DNA of 64,000 bases from Thiomicrorhabdus sp041583835 (GCF_041583835.1 NZ_JBFHFC010000002.1:175736-239735); one strand, 5' to 3'. Positions 43,582 through 53,195 are shown, numbered from the stretch's first letter. The notes: generated by a model not told the origin, from the sequence alone. Translations and numbers: made by a program.

Positions 43582-44301
43582 TTAATCCAGTGATTCTTCA
43601 AGATGTTGCAGGTTTAAGGGTTGGCGAATCTTCCATTCGCCGGCGACTTTTCGCCAAGCCGGTTTTTCGTTCGGATGGTATTCGAAGAACACCGGTACGC
43701 CGTAAAACATCGATAGGCCGTGTATTTCTTCTAGTTCGAGAACGCCAAGCAGATGGGCGGCGTGACGGAAGCTGGCGCCGTGCCCCACCATGATTTTCAA
43801 CGTGTTTTGTTCGGCCTTGTCGGCCAGTGCGCTAAAAGTTTGGGTGATTTCATCCGCAACCCTTTGTCCGGCTTGCATCAGCGATTCAGCGCCATCGAAA
43901 GGTAATTGGTAATGGCTATCGGATTTCCAGTTTTTCGGTGGAGAGGGATAGCGCGGATCGGCTTCTAATATGGCTTCGATTTCGTCGATCGTCAGGTTGG
44001 CAACGGCACCGACGGAACGTTCGGCTAATTTGGAAGTCTGGTTAATTTGATAAGATATTTGCAGCCCTTGAGCAATATAGTCCGCCGTTTGCCAAGCACG
44101 TAAAAGGGTCGAGCTGGTGACGGTCGGGTCGATTTTACAATCGTTGTCTTCGGCAAACTGTTGGATGCGTATTGCAGACTCAAATGCCTGTTCGCAGCCG
44201 AATTTGGTTAAACCATAAGGCTGTAAGGCACTGGGTACCTGATGTTTTTGTTGATACTCGCCGTGACGGACAAAAGCGAGATAAAGGCGCTGCTGTTTCA
44301 T
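43582..44301 (-). CDS. Histidine phosphatase family protein
   Basis: A 239-residue phosphoglycerate-mutase-type phosphatase with the catalytic FVRHGEY motif at residues 11-17 and the second histidine in IMVGHGASFRH. SixA-like members remove phosphate from phosphohistidine; others act on small molecules. It lies 11 bp upstream of the metallophosphoesterase on the same strand, so two phosphatases stand next to the GAK kinase genes. A terminator at its 5' side separates it from nrdB. Confidence 0.82.
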   Translation of the reverse strand: MKQQRLYLAFVRHGEYQQKHQVPSALQPYGLTKFGCEQAFESAIRIQQFAEDNDCKIDPTVTSSTLLRAWQTADYIAQGLQISYQINQTSKLAERSVGAVANLTIDEIEAILEADPRYPSPPKNWKSDSHYQLPFDGAESLMQAGQRVADEITQTFSALADKAEQNTLKIMVGHGASFRHAAHLLGVLELEEIHGLSMFYGVPVFFEYHPNEKPAWRKVAGEWKIRQPLNLQHLEESLD

Positions 44302-44397
44302 TCGGCCTATGGTAAATAGGCAACTTTAAAGACTTGTGATGAATAAATGACAGTTTTTTAACAAGAATCTGGAAAGTGGAAGCGGAAGGGGCAATAA

Positions 44398-44437
44398 AAA
44401 AGCCCGCTGAAACACAATGTCGTTTCAGCGGGCTTTT
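44398..44437. terminator. Bidirectional terminator after nrdB
   Basis: A 16-bp stem (44398-44413 with 44422-44437; AAAAGCCCGCTGAAAC and complement) around ACAATGTC, with T-tracts in both directions. It ends the minus-strand nrdB transcript. Confidence 0.93.
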
Positions 44438-44470
44438 CCATTTACCATGTGTAATGGTGTGATTTAATCT

Positions 44471-45604
44471 TTACAGTGAGAAATCGCTGAAGTCATCGCT
44501 GTCTACTTTAGAATCGACCTGTCCGACCAGGTAAGAGCTGATTTCCGATTCTTGCGGTGCAACCTGAACATTGTCGCTGACCAACCAGTTGTTCATCCAA
44601 GGAAGCGGGTTACTCTTGCTTTCGAAGATCGGTTCCAGTTTGATCGCTTTTAGGCGTACATTCGTGATGTATTCGACATAGTCTTTAAGGATGCTGGCGT
44701 TCAAACCGATCATTGAGCCGTTTTTGAATAGGTAGTCGGCCCATTGTTTTTCCTGTTCCGCCGCTTGACGGAAAATATCGTAAGTGGTTTCCAATTGTTC
44801 TTTGGCGATTTCGGCCATTTCCGGGTCGTCTTTGCCTTCGGCCATCAGCGTAATCATGTTTTGCGTTCCGGAAAGGTGCAAAGCTTCATCGCGGGCGATC
44901 AGCTTGATGACCTTGGCATTCCCTTCCATCAATGAACGTTCCGCGAACGAGAAGCTGCATGCGAACGACACGTAAAAACGGATAGCTTCAAGTACGTTGA
45001 CGGAAACGATGGTCAGGTACATGGCGGTTTTGATCTTTTTACGGAATTCATGGTCTTTTTCAAGATCGATCTGGTTGGCGTACATGTGATTGGTCAGGGC
45101 GATCAGTTCGTCGTAATATTCGGTTACGCTGACGGCGCGTTTCACAATCTCTTCATTGGTGACGATGTCGTCGAAAACAATGGACGGGTCGGCGACGATG
45201 TTACGAATGATGTGGGTGTACGAACGGCTGTGGATGGTTTCCGAAAACGCCCAGGTTTCGATCCAGGTTTCCAATTCAGGGATGGAGACCAACGGAAGCA
45301 GGGCGACGTTAGGGGAACGGCCTTGTACCGAATCCAGTAGGGTTTGGTATTTCAGGTTACTGATGAAAATGTGCTGTTCGTTCGCCGGTAGGTCGGCGTA
45401 TTCCGTACGGTCGCTGGATAGATCAACTTCTTCCGGACGCCAGAAGAAGCTAAGCTGCTTTTCGATTAACTTTTCAAAAAATGGATATTTTTGCTGATCG
45501 TAACGCGCTACGTTCACATTTTGTCCAAAAAACATCGGCTCCTTGAGTGCGTTATTTTGTGAGCGACAAAAAGTTGAGTAGGTGTGTTGGTCTTTACAGC
45601 TCAT
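44471..45604 (-). CDS. nrdB: Ribonucleotide reductase class Ia beta subunit
   Basis: A 377-residue di-iron radical subunit (EC 1.17.4.1) that makes the tyrosyl radical for deoxynucleotide synthesis. Iron-ligand regions are seen in FFWRPEEVDLSSD, AFSETIHSRSYTHIIRN and KLIARDEALHLSGT, and the C-terminal DDFSDFSL is the tail that docks to NrdA. The length matches NrdB of E. coli (376). No nrdA is next to it; the upstream 267 bp (45605-45871) hold no recognisable gene and the next gene is uup. Confidence 0.95.
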   Translation of the reverse strand: MSCKDQHTYSTFCRSQNNALKEPMFFGQNVNVARYDQQKYPFFEKLIEKQLSFFWRPEEVDLSSDRTEYADLPANEQHIFISNLKYQTLLDSVQGRSPNVALLPLVSIPELETWIETWAFSETIHSRSYTHIIRNIVADPSIVFDDIVTNEEIVKRAVSVTEYYDELIALTNHMYANQIDLEKDHEFRKKIKTAMYLTIVSVNVLEAIRFYVSFACSFSFAERSLMEGNAKVIKLIARDEALHLSGTQNMITLMAEGKDDPEMAEIAKEQLETTYDIFRQAAEQEKQWADYLFKNGSMIGLNASILKDYVEYITNVRLKAIKLEPIFESKSNPLPWMNNWLVSDNVQVAPQESEISSYLVGQVDSKVDSDDFSDFSL

Positions 45605-45871
45605 ATATGCGTTTCCTGAATGAATTAAACAACTAATCGGGCTATTTTATACATAAACCTTTGAAACGAAAACCTTTAAATGGCACACAAAGTAGGCATT
45701 TTTTTGAAACCGGCGCGAACATCCGTAAACGGCTGTTAATGAGCGTGTTTGTTGTTTAAATGAGGTTTATTGAGGGCGGTTTTGAATCAATTTTTGAATG
45801 TGATTTGGAGGGAGAAGGCGATGCCGATGACGGTTTGCCCGTCATCGGTAGCGTGTTTCCGAAATGAAAAA

Positions 45872-47824
45872 TCAGGCGTCACCCATGACCGTGGCTTCAA
45901 GCGTTTCCCAACGTTCGAAAGCGGATTCCAGTTCGGCTTCCTTGTCTGCCAGTTGCTTGAGCGTTTCCTGTACCTTGGCTTCATCCTGTTGATAGAAATC
46001 GGGTTGGTTCATGGTTTCGCTCAACGCTTCCAATGCCTGTTCCAATTCTTCAATCAAGCCAGGCAGCGCGTCGTATTCGCGCTGGTCTTTGTAGCTGAGT
46101 TTTTTCGGTTTTGGTTGGCTGGCCGTCTTGCCTGCATTGGTTTCGGAAGGCGTGTCGGTTTTTTCTGCCGTTGTAGCGGCAGCTTTTTCGGCTGACTTTT
46201 CTTTGTCCGCCGCAGTCAGGTGCGAAAAGTCCGGACGCTGACGAAGCCAGTCGTCGTAGCCGCCGACGTATTCATTGACGATGCCGGGTGCATCGAACAC
46301 GATCGAACTGGTGACCACATTGTTGAGGAACGCACGGTCGTGGCTGACGATAATGACGGTACCTTTATAGTCCAGCAATAGTTCTTCAAGCAGTTCAAGG
46401 GTTTCGACGTCCAAATCGTTGGTCGGTTCATCCAGTACCAGCAGGTTGGACGGTTTTGCGAACACGCGTGCTAAAAGCAGACGGTTGCGTTCTCCACCCG
46501 ATAGTGCACTGACCGGTTGGCGTGCGCGATCCGGAGTGAATAGGAAGTCGCCAAGATAACCGATGATGTGTTTGCGCACGCCGTTGATCTCGACGTAATC
46601 GCTTTCTTCAATCACACTTTCGGCGACGGTTTTATTTGGATCGAGTTGGGCGCGATGTTGGTCGAAATAAGCGATGTCGATATTGGTACCGATCTTGACC
46701 GTTCCGTGGGTCGGTTGCAACTTGCCTAAAATCAGCGCCAGTAACGTCGATTTACCACAGCCGTTTTCCCCGATGATCCCCACTTTGTCGCCACGCATGA
46801 TCGTGCTGGTGAAATCGGTGACGATAATGCGATCCGCATAGTCGAAGCTAAGGTCTTTAATTTCGATAACCTGTTTACCGGAGGTGACTGCCGTATTGAG
46901 CTGCAAGTTGGCTTTACCTTGTTGGCTGCGACGCGCACTGTGTTCGGAACGCAGTTTTTCCAAGGCACGCACTCGACCTTCGTTACGGGTACGGCGCGCT
47001 TTGATTCCTTGACGAATCCAAGCTTCTTCCTGAGCCAGTTTTTTGTCGAATTCGGCGTTTTGTTTGGCTTCGGCTTCCAGTTGTTCGGCTTTACGTTGTA
47101 GGTAAGTGTGGTAATCGCATTCCCAGTTTGACAATTTGCCGCGATCCAATTCAACGATACGGGTCGCCAAAGCTTGCAGGAAAGCACGGTCGTGGGTGAT
47201 GAATACCAAGCTGCAGCGGATGGTCTTCAGGAATCCTTCCAGCCATTGAATCGAAGGAATGTCCAAATGGTTGGTCGGTTCGTCCAATAATAAAATATCC
47301 GGTTCTTGAACCAGTGCTTTGGCAAGGAGAACGCGACGCTTCATACCACCGGACAGGTTGGAAAATTCCGCTTCGCCGGGCAAGCCCAGTTTGGAAATGA
47401 TGGTTTCAACCCGTTGCTTGAGTTCCCAACCGTTCTGATTGTCGATCTGCTGCTGGACTTCGGTGAATTCGTTCATCAATTCTTCGGAATAATCGGTTTC
47501 CATTTGCATGCTGATCTGATGAAAACGTTCGATTAACGGTCCGGCGTTACCTAAGCCGCTGGAGATGACATGAAACACGCTGCCGGTGGTGTCGTGCGGC
47601 ACTTCCTGTTGCAGCTTGGCGATTTTAAGGCCGTCTTGCAGAATGCGGCTGCCGCTGTCTGCTTGAATTTCACCTTCAATGACTTTTAACAGGGTCGATT
47701 TACCTTCGCCGTTACGCCCGACGATACAGACGCGCTCGTTGGATTCGATTTGCAGGCTGGCCTGATTCAGCAGAGGTGCGGAACCAAAACTTAAGGTGAT
47801 GTCTCGTAAAAAAAGCAGTGCCAT
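45872..47824 (-). CDS. uup: ABC-F ATPase Uup
   Basis: A 650-residue soluble ABC-F protein with two ATPase domains. Walker A motifs are GRNGEGKSTL (about 37) and GENGCGKSTL (about 350), the signatures are LSGGMKRRVLLAKAL and LSGGERNRLLLARVF, and both Walker B motifs read LLLDEPTNHLD/LVLDEPTNDLD. The linker carries the ABC-F arm. An extension after about 530 ends in a predicted coiled coil (575-650), which defines Uup and binds DNA in E. coli. It acts on ribosomes or ribosome assembly. It has no transmembrane part. Confidence 0.93.
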   Translation of the reverse strand: MALLFLRDITLSFGSAPLLNQASLQIESNERVCIVGRNGEGKSTLLKVIEGEIQADSGSRILQDGLKIAKLQQEVPHDTTGSVFHVISSGLGNAGPLIERFHQISMQMETDYSEELMNEFTEVQQQIDNQNGWELKQRVETIISKLGLPGEAEFSNLSGGMKRRVLLAKALVQEPDILLLDEPTNHLDIPSIQWLEGFLKTIRCSLVFITHDRAFLQALATRIVELDRGKLSNWECDYHTYLQRKAEQLEAEAKQNAEFDKKLAQEEAWIRQGIKARRTRNEGRVRALEKLRSEHSARRSQQGKANLQLNTAVTSGKQVIEIKDLSFDYADRIIVTDFTSTIMRGDKVGIIGENGCGKSTLLALILGKLQPTHGTVKIGTNIDIAYFDQHRAQLDPNKTVAESVIEESDYVEINGVRKHIIGYLGDFLFTPDRARQPVSALSGGERNRLLLARVFAKPSNLLVLDEPTNDLDVETLELLEELLLDYKGTVIIVSHDRAFLNNVVTSSIVFDAPGIVNEYVGGYDDWLRQRPDFSHLTAADKEKSAEKAAATTAEKTDTPSETNAGKTASQPKPKKLSYKDQREYDALPGLIEELEQALEALSETMNQPDFYQQDEAKVQETLKQLADKEAELESAFERWETLEATVMGDA

Positions 47825-47895
47825 GGAAATCCTTTTTGGCTTCGTTAACGAAGGGTTGAATATGAATTTGTGAATTATAAACGCTGCGGGGATTT

Positions 47896-48618
47896 TTAGC
47901 AGTTTTGTTCAACAGCTAGAATCAAGTTGTCGCTGGAATTGATGTTGTAGCGGTTTTGGCGCAACCCTTTATGTTCGGCAACGATGTTTTGCCAGTGGTT
48001 CAAAACTTGTCCGCTCTCTTTGGTCGGGGAGGGTTTGCTTTGAGCGCCGTTTTCGTTCTGCTTATTCCACAAATTAAAAATCAGCAGGCCTGGTGAACTG
48101 ATCTGCTTCAGCAGGTTTTGTTGAAAATCGATTTCGCTGAATTCGACCGGAATGCCGTGGCTGTCAAACAGGTCGACAATCACCGCATCGTAGGCAAAGT
48201 CGTTTTCAGCGACAAATTCCAACGCATCGCCTTGCAGGGTTTCAATTTCCGGTTCGTCGGGCAGTTGAAAAAAGCGGTAAGCGCAGTCAATTACCGCCTG
48301 GCGAATTTCCACCACGGTCATTTGCAGGTTGGGCAGAGTGTGGTACAGATGGTGCGCCATGCTGCCCCCGCCCAGCCCAAGCATGAGTACGCGGAACGGT
48401 CGTTCGGAATGGTTGAAGGGTGGTGTGTCGGCAAATTTGAGAATCAGATCGATGATTTTCTGCTGATATTCGAAATTTAAAGTCATCGGCGCATTCAGAT
48501 AGAAGCAGCTTTGCTCAACCGGCGAATCGAAATAGAGTTTACGGGTGGATCGATTCTCGACGACTTTGATCGAGCCGAATTCGTCCTCTGTGCTGAAAAT
48601 GGTGAAGCCGTTATACAT
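47896..48618 (-). CDS. Spermidine-synthase-like methyltransferase-fold protein
   Basis: A protein of about 240 residues with the Rossmann fold of polyamine synthases. The nucleotide loop is VLMLGLGGGSMAHHLY, the following acid is in MTVVEIRQAVIDCA, and a D-rich motif is in AVIVDLFDSHG. The normal polyamine-site motif (DSSDP) is altered, so the substrate is uncertain. MYNGF at 48618 is the likely start; a GTG at 48660 would overlap the upstream gene by 19 bp. It appears co-transcribed with the TlpA-like gene. Confidence 0.75.
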   Translation of the reverse strand: MYNGFTIFSTEDEFGSIKVVENRSTRKLYFDSPVEQSCFYLNAPMTLNFEYQQKIIDLILKFADTPPFNHSERPFRVLMLGLGGGSMAHHLYHTLPNLQMTVVEIRQAVIDCAYRFFQLPDEPEIETLQGDALEFVAENDFAYDAVIVDLFDSHGIPVEFSEIDFQQNLLKQISSPGLLIFNLWNKQNENGAQSKPSPTKESGQVLNHWQNIVAEHKGLRQNRYNINSSDNLILAVEQNC

Positions 48619-48641
48619 GGGTTTCGTCGCCTTAAATTCCG

Positions 48642-49181
48642 TTACAGTCCCGCCCACCATAGGCGTAGGCGCAGTCCGAATTCGGTGGTGAAGCCGACTT
48701 CGACAAATTGGATTTCGCCGTTGGCGTCGATAATGAAATCGGCCGGTACGGCTTTGGCACCGAAACGTTTGAGGATTTGGCCGTCCAGATCGTTGACGAT
48801 GATTTGCGGTTTCATTTCATTTTGTTGTGCGTAGCTTAATAATTGTTCGTCGTCGCCCGATTGGGTAGCGATATTAATGACCGGGTAATCTTCGGCGATT
48901 GATTCGATGCCGCCTTTGGATACGCCGCAGATGGGACACCAGGTTGCCCAGATATGGATTAGAGTCGGTTGATTAATGGCTTTAAGGTCGATTTGTTCGC
49001 CCGTTATAGTTTGTATCTGTAACGGCGGTACCGAACCTTGTACGACATCGCCTTGCATAAACGGGCGGATGCTGAGATATACCAAAACAAAGATCAATAC
49101 GGTTACGAGGTTTTTAAACCAGCCTTTTTTCCATAAGGGGATTTTGGGGGATGAAGATGAATTTTCTGAACTTGGTTCCAT
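48642..49181 (-). CDS. TlpA/ResA-like thioredoxin-fold protein
   Basis: A 179-residue membrane-anchored thiol-disulfide protein. One membrane helix is at about residues 22-40 and the thioredoxin domain faces the periplasm. The active site is WCPICG (ATWCPICGVSKGG). The cis-Pro loop is at AVPADFIID. It may reduce or form disulfides in exported proteins, for example for cytochrome maturation. It reads in the same direction as the spermidine-synthase-like gene and divergently from tpm. Confidence 0.85.
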   Translation of the reverse strand: MEPSSENSSSSPKIPLWKKGWFKNLVTVLIFVLVYLSIRPFMQGDVVQGSVPPLQIQTITGEQIDLKAINQPTLIHIWATWCPICGVSKGGIESIAEDYPVINIATQSGDDEQLLSYAQQNEMKPQIIVNDLDGQILKRFGAKAVPADFIIDANGEIQFVEVGFTTEFGLRLRLWWAGL

Positions 49182-49285
49182 GGGTAAATCGCCTGTATCC
49201 GGTTGGTGGTTTTCGATTTTAGGTGGTAAATGCTATGATTGCGGCCATTATAAAGGCTTTTAAGAATTGAATACGAGGAAGATTG

Positions 49286-49915
49286 ATGCAGGCGGATTTT
49301 TGGCATGACATGTGGGAAAGCGGTGTGGTGGGATTTCACCAGACCGAAATTAACGCATTTTTACAGGGGTTCTGGCAGAAGCTTGAATTGGCGGGGGACG
49401 AGACGGTTTTGGTGCCGTTGTGCGGTAAGTCGTTGGACATGCTGTGGTTGAAACAGCAGGGGCATAAGGTGTTGGGGATTGAGCTGAGCCAGAAGGCGCT
49501 GGACGAGTTCATCAGCGAAAACCATATCGAGGCCGAGCCGGTTCAGCAGGACAAGTTCTGTGCTTATGAGTTGGACGCGATGACGTTGCTGTGCGGGGAC
49601 TTCTTTCATTTGACGGCGGACGATTGCCGTGATGTCAAAGCAGTATATGATCGCGCGGCGATTGTCGCCTTGCCGGAAGAAATGCGCCGTCGGTATGTCG
49701 AGCATCTTAAGTTGATTTTACCTAAAGACACTCAGTTTTTAATGGTGACGATGGAGTACGATCAGTCGCAGTTGCCGGGACCGCCGTTTTCCGTTTCGGA
49801 AACCGAGTTGCGTTCGTTGTTTGCCGATTTTGCGCAGGTCGATAAGATTTCCGAACAGGCGTTCAGCCGCAAAGGCGTTGCGGCGGTCGAGAAAGTGTTT
49901 GTGATGCGCTTTTAA
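49286..49915 (+). CDS. tpm: Thiopurine S-methyltransferase
   Basis: A 209-residue SAM-dependent methyltransferase of the TPMT family (EC 2.1.1.67). The start ATG 49286 follows GAGG at about eight bases. Motifs are FWHDMWESGVVGFHQTEIN, VLVPLCGKSLDMLWL (SAM loop), GIELSQKALDEF and YDRAAIVALPEEMR. Bacterial members methylate thiopurines and detoxify selenite and tellurite. It is divergent from the TlpA-like gene. Confidence 0.93.
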   Translation: MQADFWHDMWESGVVGFHQTEINAFLQGFWQKLELAGDETVLVPLCGKSLDMLWLKQQGHKVLGIELSQKALDEFISENHIEAEPVQQDKFCAYELDAMTLLCGDFFHLTADDCRDVKAVYDRAAIVALPEEMRRRYVEHLKLILPKDTQFLMVTMEYDQSQLPGPPFSVSETELRSLFADFAQVDKISEQAFSRKGVAAVEKVFVMRF

Positions 49916-49947
49916 ACACGCCGGAGTACTTTTTGTACCGGCTGCGT

Positions 49948-50610
49948 TTACAGTGGAATGATTTCCTTAAAGTTTTCGAAGTGATCGAACTCTTTAGGAT
50001 CGATTTTATCCATTTTAGGGCTGACATGGATGGCGCACAGTAAGTATTGAATGCCGTAGGCTTTGGCGGTTTCTAAAGCGTGCAGGTTGTCGTCGATCAG
50101 TAGGGTGTGCTTAGGATCGTACGGTTGGATGCTTTGAATTTCAGACCAGATGCGGATGTCTTCTTTTGGGATGCCGAAATCGTGTGCTGAAATCAGGTGG
50201 TTGAAGTAGTCGCCGATCTCCGTCATTTCCAGTTTGATCGCCAAACTATCGCGGTGTGCGTTAGTGACCATGATTACGTTTTTGCCCATTTGTTGCAGTT
50301 TGGCAAGAAATTCCATGACGTCGGGATGTGCCTGAATCAGGTGTTTGAGTTCGCGTTTCAATTCGGCAATCGGGAGTTGCAGTGACTCGCTCCAGTAATC
50401 CAGGCAGTACCAGTTCAAAGTGCCTTGCTGATCTTTGATTTTGGCGTGAATGATGCGGTTGGCTTCTTCAAGAGTGAGCGCGTTTTTCTCGGCATAAGCC
50501 TGCGGCAGGTATTCCATCCAGAAGTGCCAGTCAAAGTGCAAATCCAGTAAAGTGCCATCCATATCCAGTAACACTGTATCAATTTTCGACCAGTCAATAT
50601 TGGCATTCAT
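49948..50610 (-). CDS. HAD-family GMP/IMP nucleotidase (YrfG-like)
   Basis: A 220-residue HAD phosphatase. Motif I is VLLDMDGTLLDLHFD (Asp nucleophile and acid), motif II is VIMVTNAHRDSL, and motif III/IV is LIDDNLHALETAKAYG. The pattern DMDGTLLDLxFDxxFW is that of YrfG, which dephosphorylates GMP and IMP. The ATG at 50610 is chosen; one at 50622 has its GGGG too close. It is divergent from nudE, with start codons only 35 bp apart. Confidence 0.88.
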   Translation of the reverse strand: MNANIDWSKIDTVLLDMDGTLLDLHFDWHFWMEYLPQAYAEKNALTLEEANRIIHAKIKDQQGTLNWYCLDYWSESLQLPIAELKRELKHLIQAHPDVMEFLAKLQQMGKNVIMVTNAHRDSLAIKLEMTEIGDYFNHLISAHDFGIPKEDIRIWSEIQSIQPYDPKHTLLIDDNLHALETAKAYGIQYLLCAIHVSPKMDKIDPKEFDHFENFKEIIPL

Positions 50611-50645
50611 TGGCAATTCCATCCCCTTGGCGTATGATGTTGTTT

Positions 50646-51221
50646 ATGAAAAATAATGCCCCTGACAACACTCAAAAACAACCGTTGCCGACCGTCCTTT
50701 CTCAGGACGTTGTCGCTAAGTCTCGCATTTTTACGGTTGAGTCTCAAGCGCTTGAGTTCTCTAACGGAACCCGGGTTGTTTATGAGCGTTTATTGGGTAA
50801 TCCCTTAGGCGCGGTATTGATTATACCAATGCTGGATGACGATACGATGTTACTGATCCGTGAATTTTGTATCGGGGTGGGACGTTACGAGCTCGGATTT
50901 CCCAAAGGGAATATCGACGCGGGAGAGAGTTGGAAGGAAGCTTCCGTGCGCGAGAGTCAGGAAGAGGTAGGGTATTTGCCGCAAGAGGTCAAGTTGCTGG
51001 ATTCGGTCAGTCTTGCGGCGGGTTACATGACCCATCAGACTCATATCGTGTTGGCAACCGGATTGACGCCGCAGGAGGCCGAGGGCGACGAACCGGAACC
51101 TTTGCAAGTTGTGCCTTGGAAACTCAGTAATTGGCAGGCGTTGTTGCAACACCCCGATTTTAGTGAAGGCCGGGCTTACGCCGCGCTAATGTTGGTGTTG
51201 AAAGAGATGGGGCGTATTTGA
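50646..51221 (+). CDS. nudE: ADP compounds hydrolase NudE
   Basis: A protein of about 191 residues of the Nudix family. The Nudix box (GNIDAGESWKEASVRESQEEVGY) follows LGFPKGN at about residues 83-110. The rest, VAKSRIFTVESQALEFSNG and EGDEPEPLQVVPW, matches NudE, which cleaves ADP-ribose, Ap3A and NADH. Start codons at 50634, 50637 and 50646 are all in frame and no ribosome site is decisive. It overlaps cysQ by one base (TGATG), as is common for this pair. Confidence 0.9.
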   Translation: MKNNAPDNTQKQPLPTVLSQDVVAKSRIFTVESQALEFSNGTRVVYERLLGNPLGAVLIIPMLDDDTMLLIREFCIGVGRYELGFPKGNIDAGESWKEASVRESQEEVGYLPQEVKLLDSVSLAAGYMTHQTHIVLATGLTPQEAEGDEPEPLQVVPWKLSNWQALLQHPDFSEGRAYAALMLVLKEMGRI

Positions 51222-52069
51222 TGGGTTTGAATGCGCTGTTCCCTTTATTGCCGGAAGTGTGCCGTATTTCCGTGTTGGCCGGAGAGCAAATTCTTAAAGT
51301 ATATGACGGCGCCTGTCCTGTCGAGGTGGAAAATAAATCCGACGGCACGCCGGTGACGGTGGCCGATAAACAAGCGGACGCTTTAATCTGTTCTGCTTTG
51401 AGTCAACTGACTCCGGACATTCCTTTGGTGACCGAAGAGAGTGTCGGCGAGATCGAATTTAAAACCCGGCAGGCTTGGTCGACGTTCTGGTTGGTCGACC
51501 CGCTGGATGGCACCAAGGAGTTTATTGAACGTACCGGCGAATTCAGTGTCAATATCGCCTTGATTCACGATTCAAAGCCGATTTTAGGTGTCGTGTATGT
51601 GCCGGTTACCCGGGTTTTATATTGTGCTTACAAAGATCATGGAGCATTTAAGACTCAAGTGCCGGCAGATTTGTCGAAGGTGGTTTGGCAACGCTGTGCC
51701 GGCTCGGAGGAGTATCGTATTCGGGTCAAATCCGTTCAGGCCGATTCTCCGAAACGGGTTGCGGTGAGTCGCAGACACGGCGGAAAGGTCGAAAATTTTA
51801 TGCGGGCGTTGGGCGAGGCGGAGACCGTCAAAATGGGGTCGGCAATCAAGTCTTGTCTGGTGGCGGAGGGCGTGGCCGATGTTTATCCCCGTTTCGGTCC
51901 GACTTCGTTATGGGACACGGCCGCAGCGCAATGCGTGGTCGAAGAAGCGGGCGGTCAGATTTTGAACCAGTCGGGACGTCCGTTGGAATACCATCAGTCG
52001 GAGTCTTTATTGAATCCTTATTTTATGGTGGTGGGCGATGCAACTTATCCGTGGCCCGATTTTCCCTAG
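51221..52069 (+). CDS. cysQ: 3'(2'),5'-bisphosphate nucleotidase CysQ
   Basis: A 282-residue inositol-monophosphatase-fold enzyme that hydrolyses 3'-phosphoadenosine 5'-phosphate (EC 3.1.3.7). The metal-binding motif is FWLVDPLDGTKEFIERTGEFSVNI, the acidic site is VTEESVGE, and the C-terminal motif is GPTSLWDTAAAQCVVEEAGG. It removes a by-product of sulfate assimilation. It is coupled to nudE by a TGATG junction. Confidence 0.92.
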   Translation: MGLNALFPLLPEVCRISVLAGEQILKVYDGACPVEVENKSDGTPVTVADKQADALICSALSQLTPDIPLVTEESVGEIEFKTRQAWSTFWLVDPLDGTKEFIERTGEFSVNIALIHDSKPILGVVYVPVTRVLYCAYKDHGAFKTQVPADLSKVVWQRCAGSEEYRIRVKSVQADSPKRVAVSRRHGGKVENFMRALGEAETVKMGSAIKSCLVAEGVADVYPRFGPTSLWDTAAAQCVVEEAGGQILNQSGRPLEYHQSESLLNPYFMVVGDATYPWPDFP

Positions 52070-52093
52070 TCAGCGAATGGTTCCGGATTACCT

Positions 52094-52927
52094 TTAGCCT
52101 GTCCGGAAAGCGTTTACGTGAATGTTTTCCATCTCATCATCCGTCAACTCTAGAATGCGTTGGCACTCTTTATAGATCGCGATATTTTCTTCGGATTCCC
52201 GAACCTTTCTATTTTGTCTGATTGCAATGGCGTGCGCCAATTCGATGATGGCGACCAGGTTGCGCAGTTTGTCGTTTTTGATGGCGGCAATGCGTGATTC
52301 GTGGTGCAGCAGAATGGTTTGCCCGATATAGGAAGGAATACTCCATGTTTTTGCAATGACATAACCCAGGGCCGAGTGGGTCGTTCCGTATTTTGAAAAT
52401 TCGTTTTTATGGGATGTGTAGTGTTCAAACAGCTTGCCGACAAACGAGTCGCCGTAATTGTCGTCCAGCTCGCTTAAGGCGAATGAGCCAATATCGTGCA
52501 TCAGGCCCAATAGGTAGGCTTGATCGGATGTAACGAATTTGTTGTAGCGCGAAATTTCCATGGCAATAATCGCAATCGTTAGGCTGTGGTAACTGAGTCC
52601 TTTGATTTTGTTATTGGTAAGAATCTTTTTAACGTAGATGGATAGGATAAAGTTTTTTAATTGTTTGTTTCCAAGCCGATAGATCGCGCTGTCGATGTCT
52701 TTGATGACCATTGGGTTACCGTTCGAAATCGACGGTATGTTAGCCAGGCTGATTAATTCGCCGGCCAAAAAAGGATTGGTTGAGATCAAGTTTTTTATTT
52801 TGACGGGATCAGGCATTTCACTATCGTTAAATAGCTTTTGCAGTTCTAAGACCTCTTTAGGAAGAAGAGGAATTTCGATTTTAGAGAGAAGTTGCTGAGC
52901 AACATCAACTTGATCCTTGAAACTCAT
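52094..52927 (-). CDS. HDOD domain protein
   Basis: A 277-residue HDOD protein, a distant paralogue of the one at 18488. It has VKIKNLISTNPFLAGELISLANI and YLLGLMHDIGSFALSELDD; here, unlike in the other copy, an HD pair is kept in LMHDIG. It is likely a signalling or scaffold protein. It is monocistronic and convergent with cysQ. Confidence 0.8.
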   Translation of the reverse strand: MSFKDQVDVAQQLLSKIEIPLLPKEVLELQKLFNDSEMPDPVKIKNLISTNPFLAGELISLANIPSISNGNPMVIKDIDSAIYRLGNKQLKNFILSIYVKKILTNNKIKGLSYHSLTIAIIAMEISRYNKFVTSDQAYLLGLMHDIGSFALSELDDNYGDSFVGKLFEHYTSHKNEFSKYGTTHSALGYVIAKTWSIPSYIGQTILLHHESRIAAIKNDKLRNLVAIIELAHAIAIRQNRKVRESEENIAIYKECQRILELTDDEMENIHVNAFRTG

Positions 52928-53195
52928 TATATGTGTGTGACCTTGGACTACTGGAAAAGACGAAAATTTAATTAATATATTAAACCCAGGTAAATATTCT
53001 CCAAGCTACAGCCGAGTTATATATTAAATCGTATTGAATTTATAAGGGAATTGTAGCCTGTTTACACATGTGAGTGTAGTGACCGTGAGAAGTTAGATGT
53101 GAAATTTTTTTTCTTGGAGGCGTATTTTCATAAATTTGTAGCATTGCATTGTTATGATTTTCGCAAAATCCCAGTAATGCACGCTTATCTACATT
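52928..53195. other. AT-rich intergenic region
   Basis: No gene is seen. The region is AT-rich with short repeats of TATATTAA (52974-52983 and around 53020) and ends in the NtrC-like box upstream of the porin gene. A half-site TGCACG lies at 53179-53184. Confidence 0.5.
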
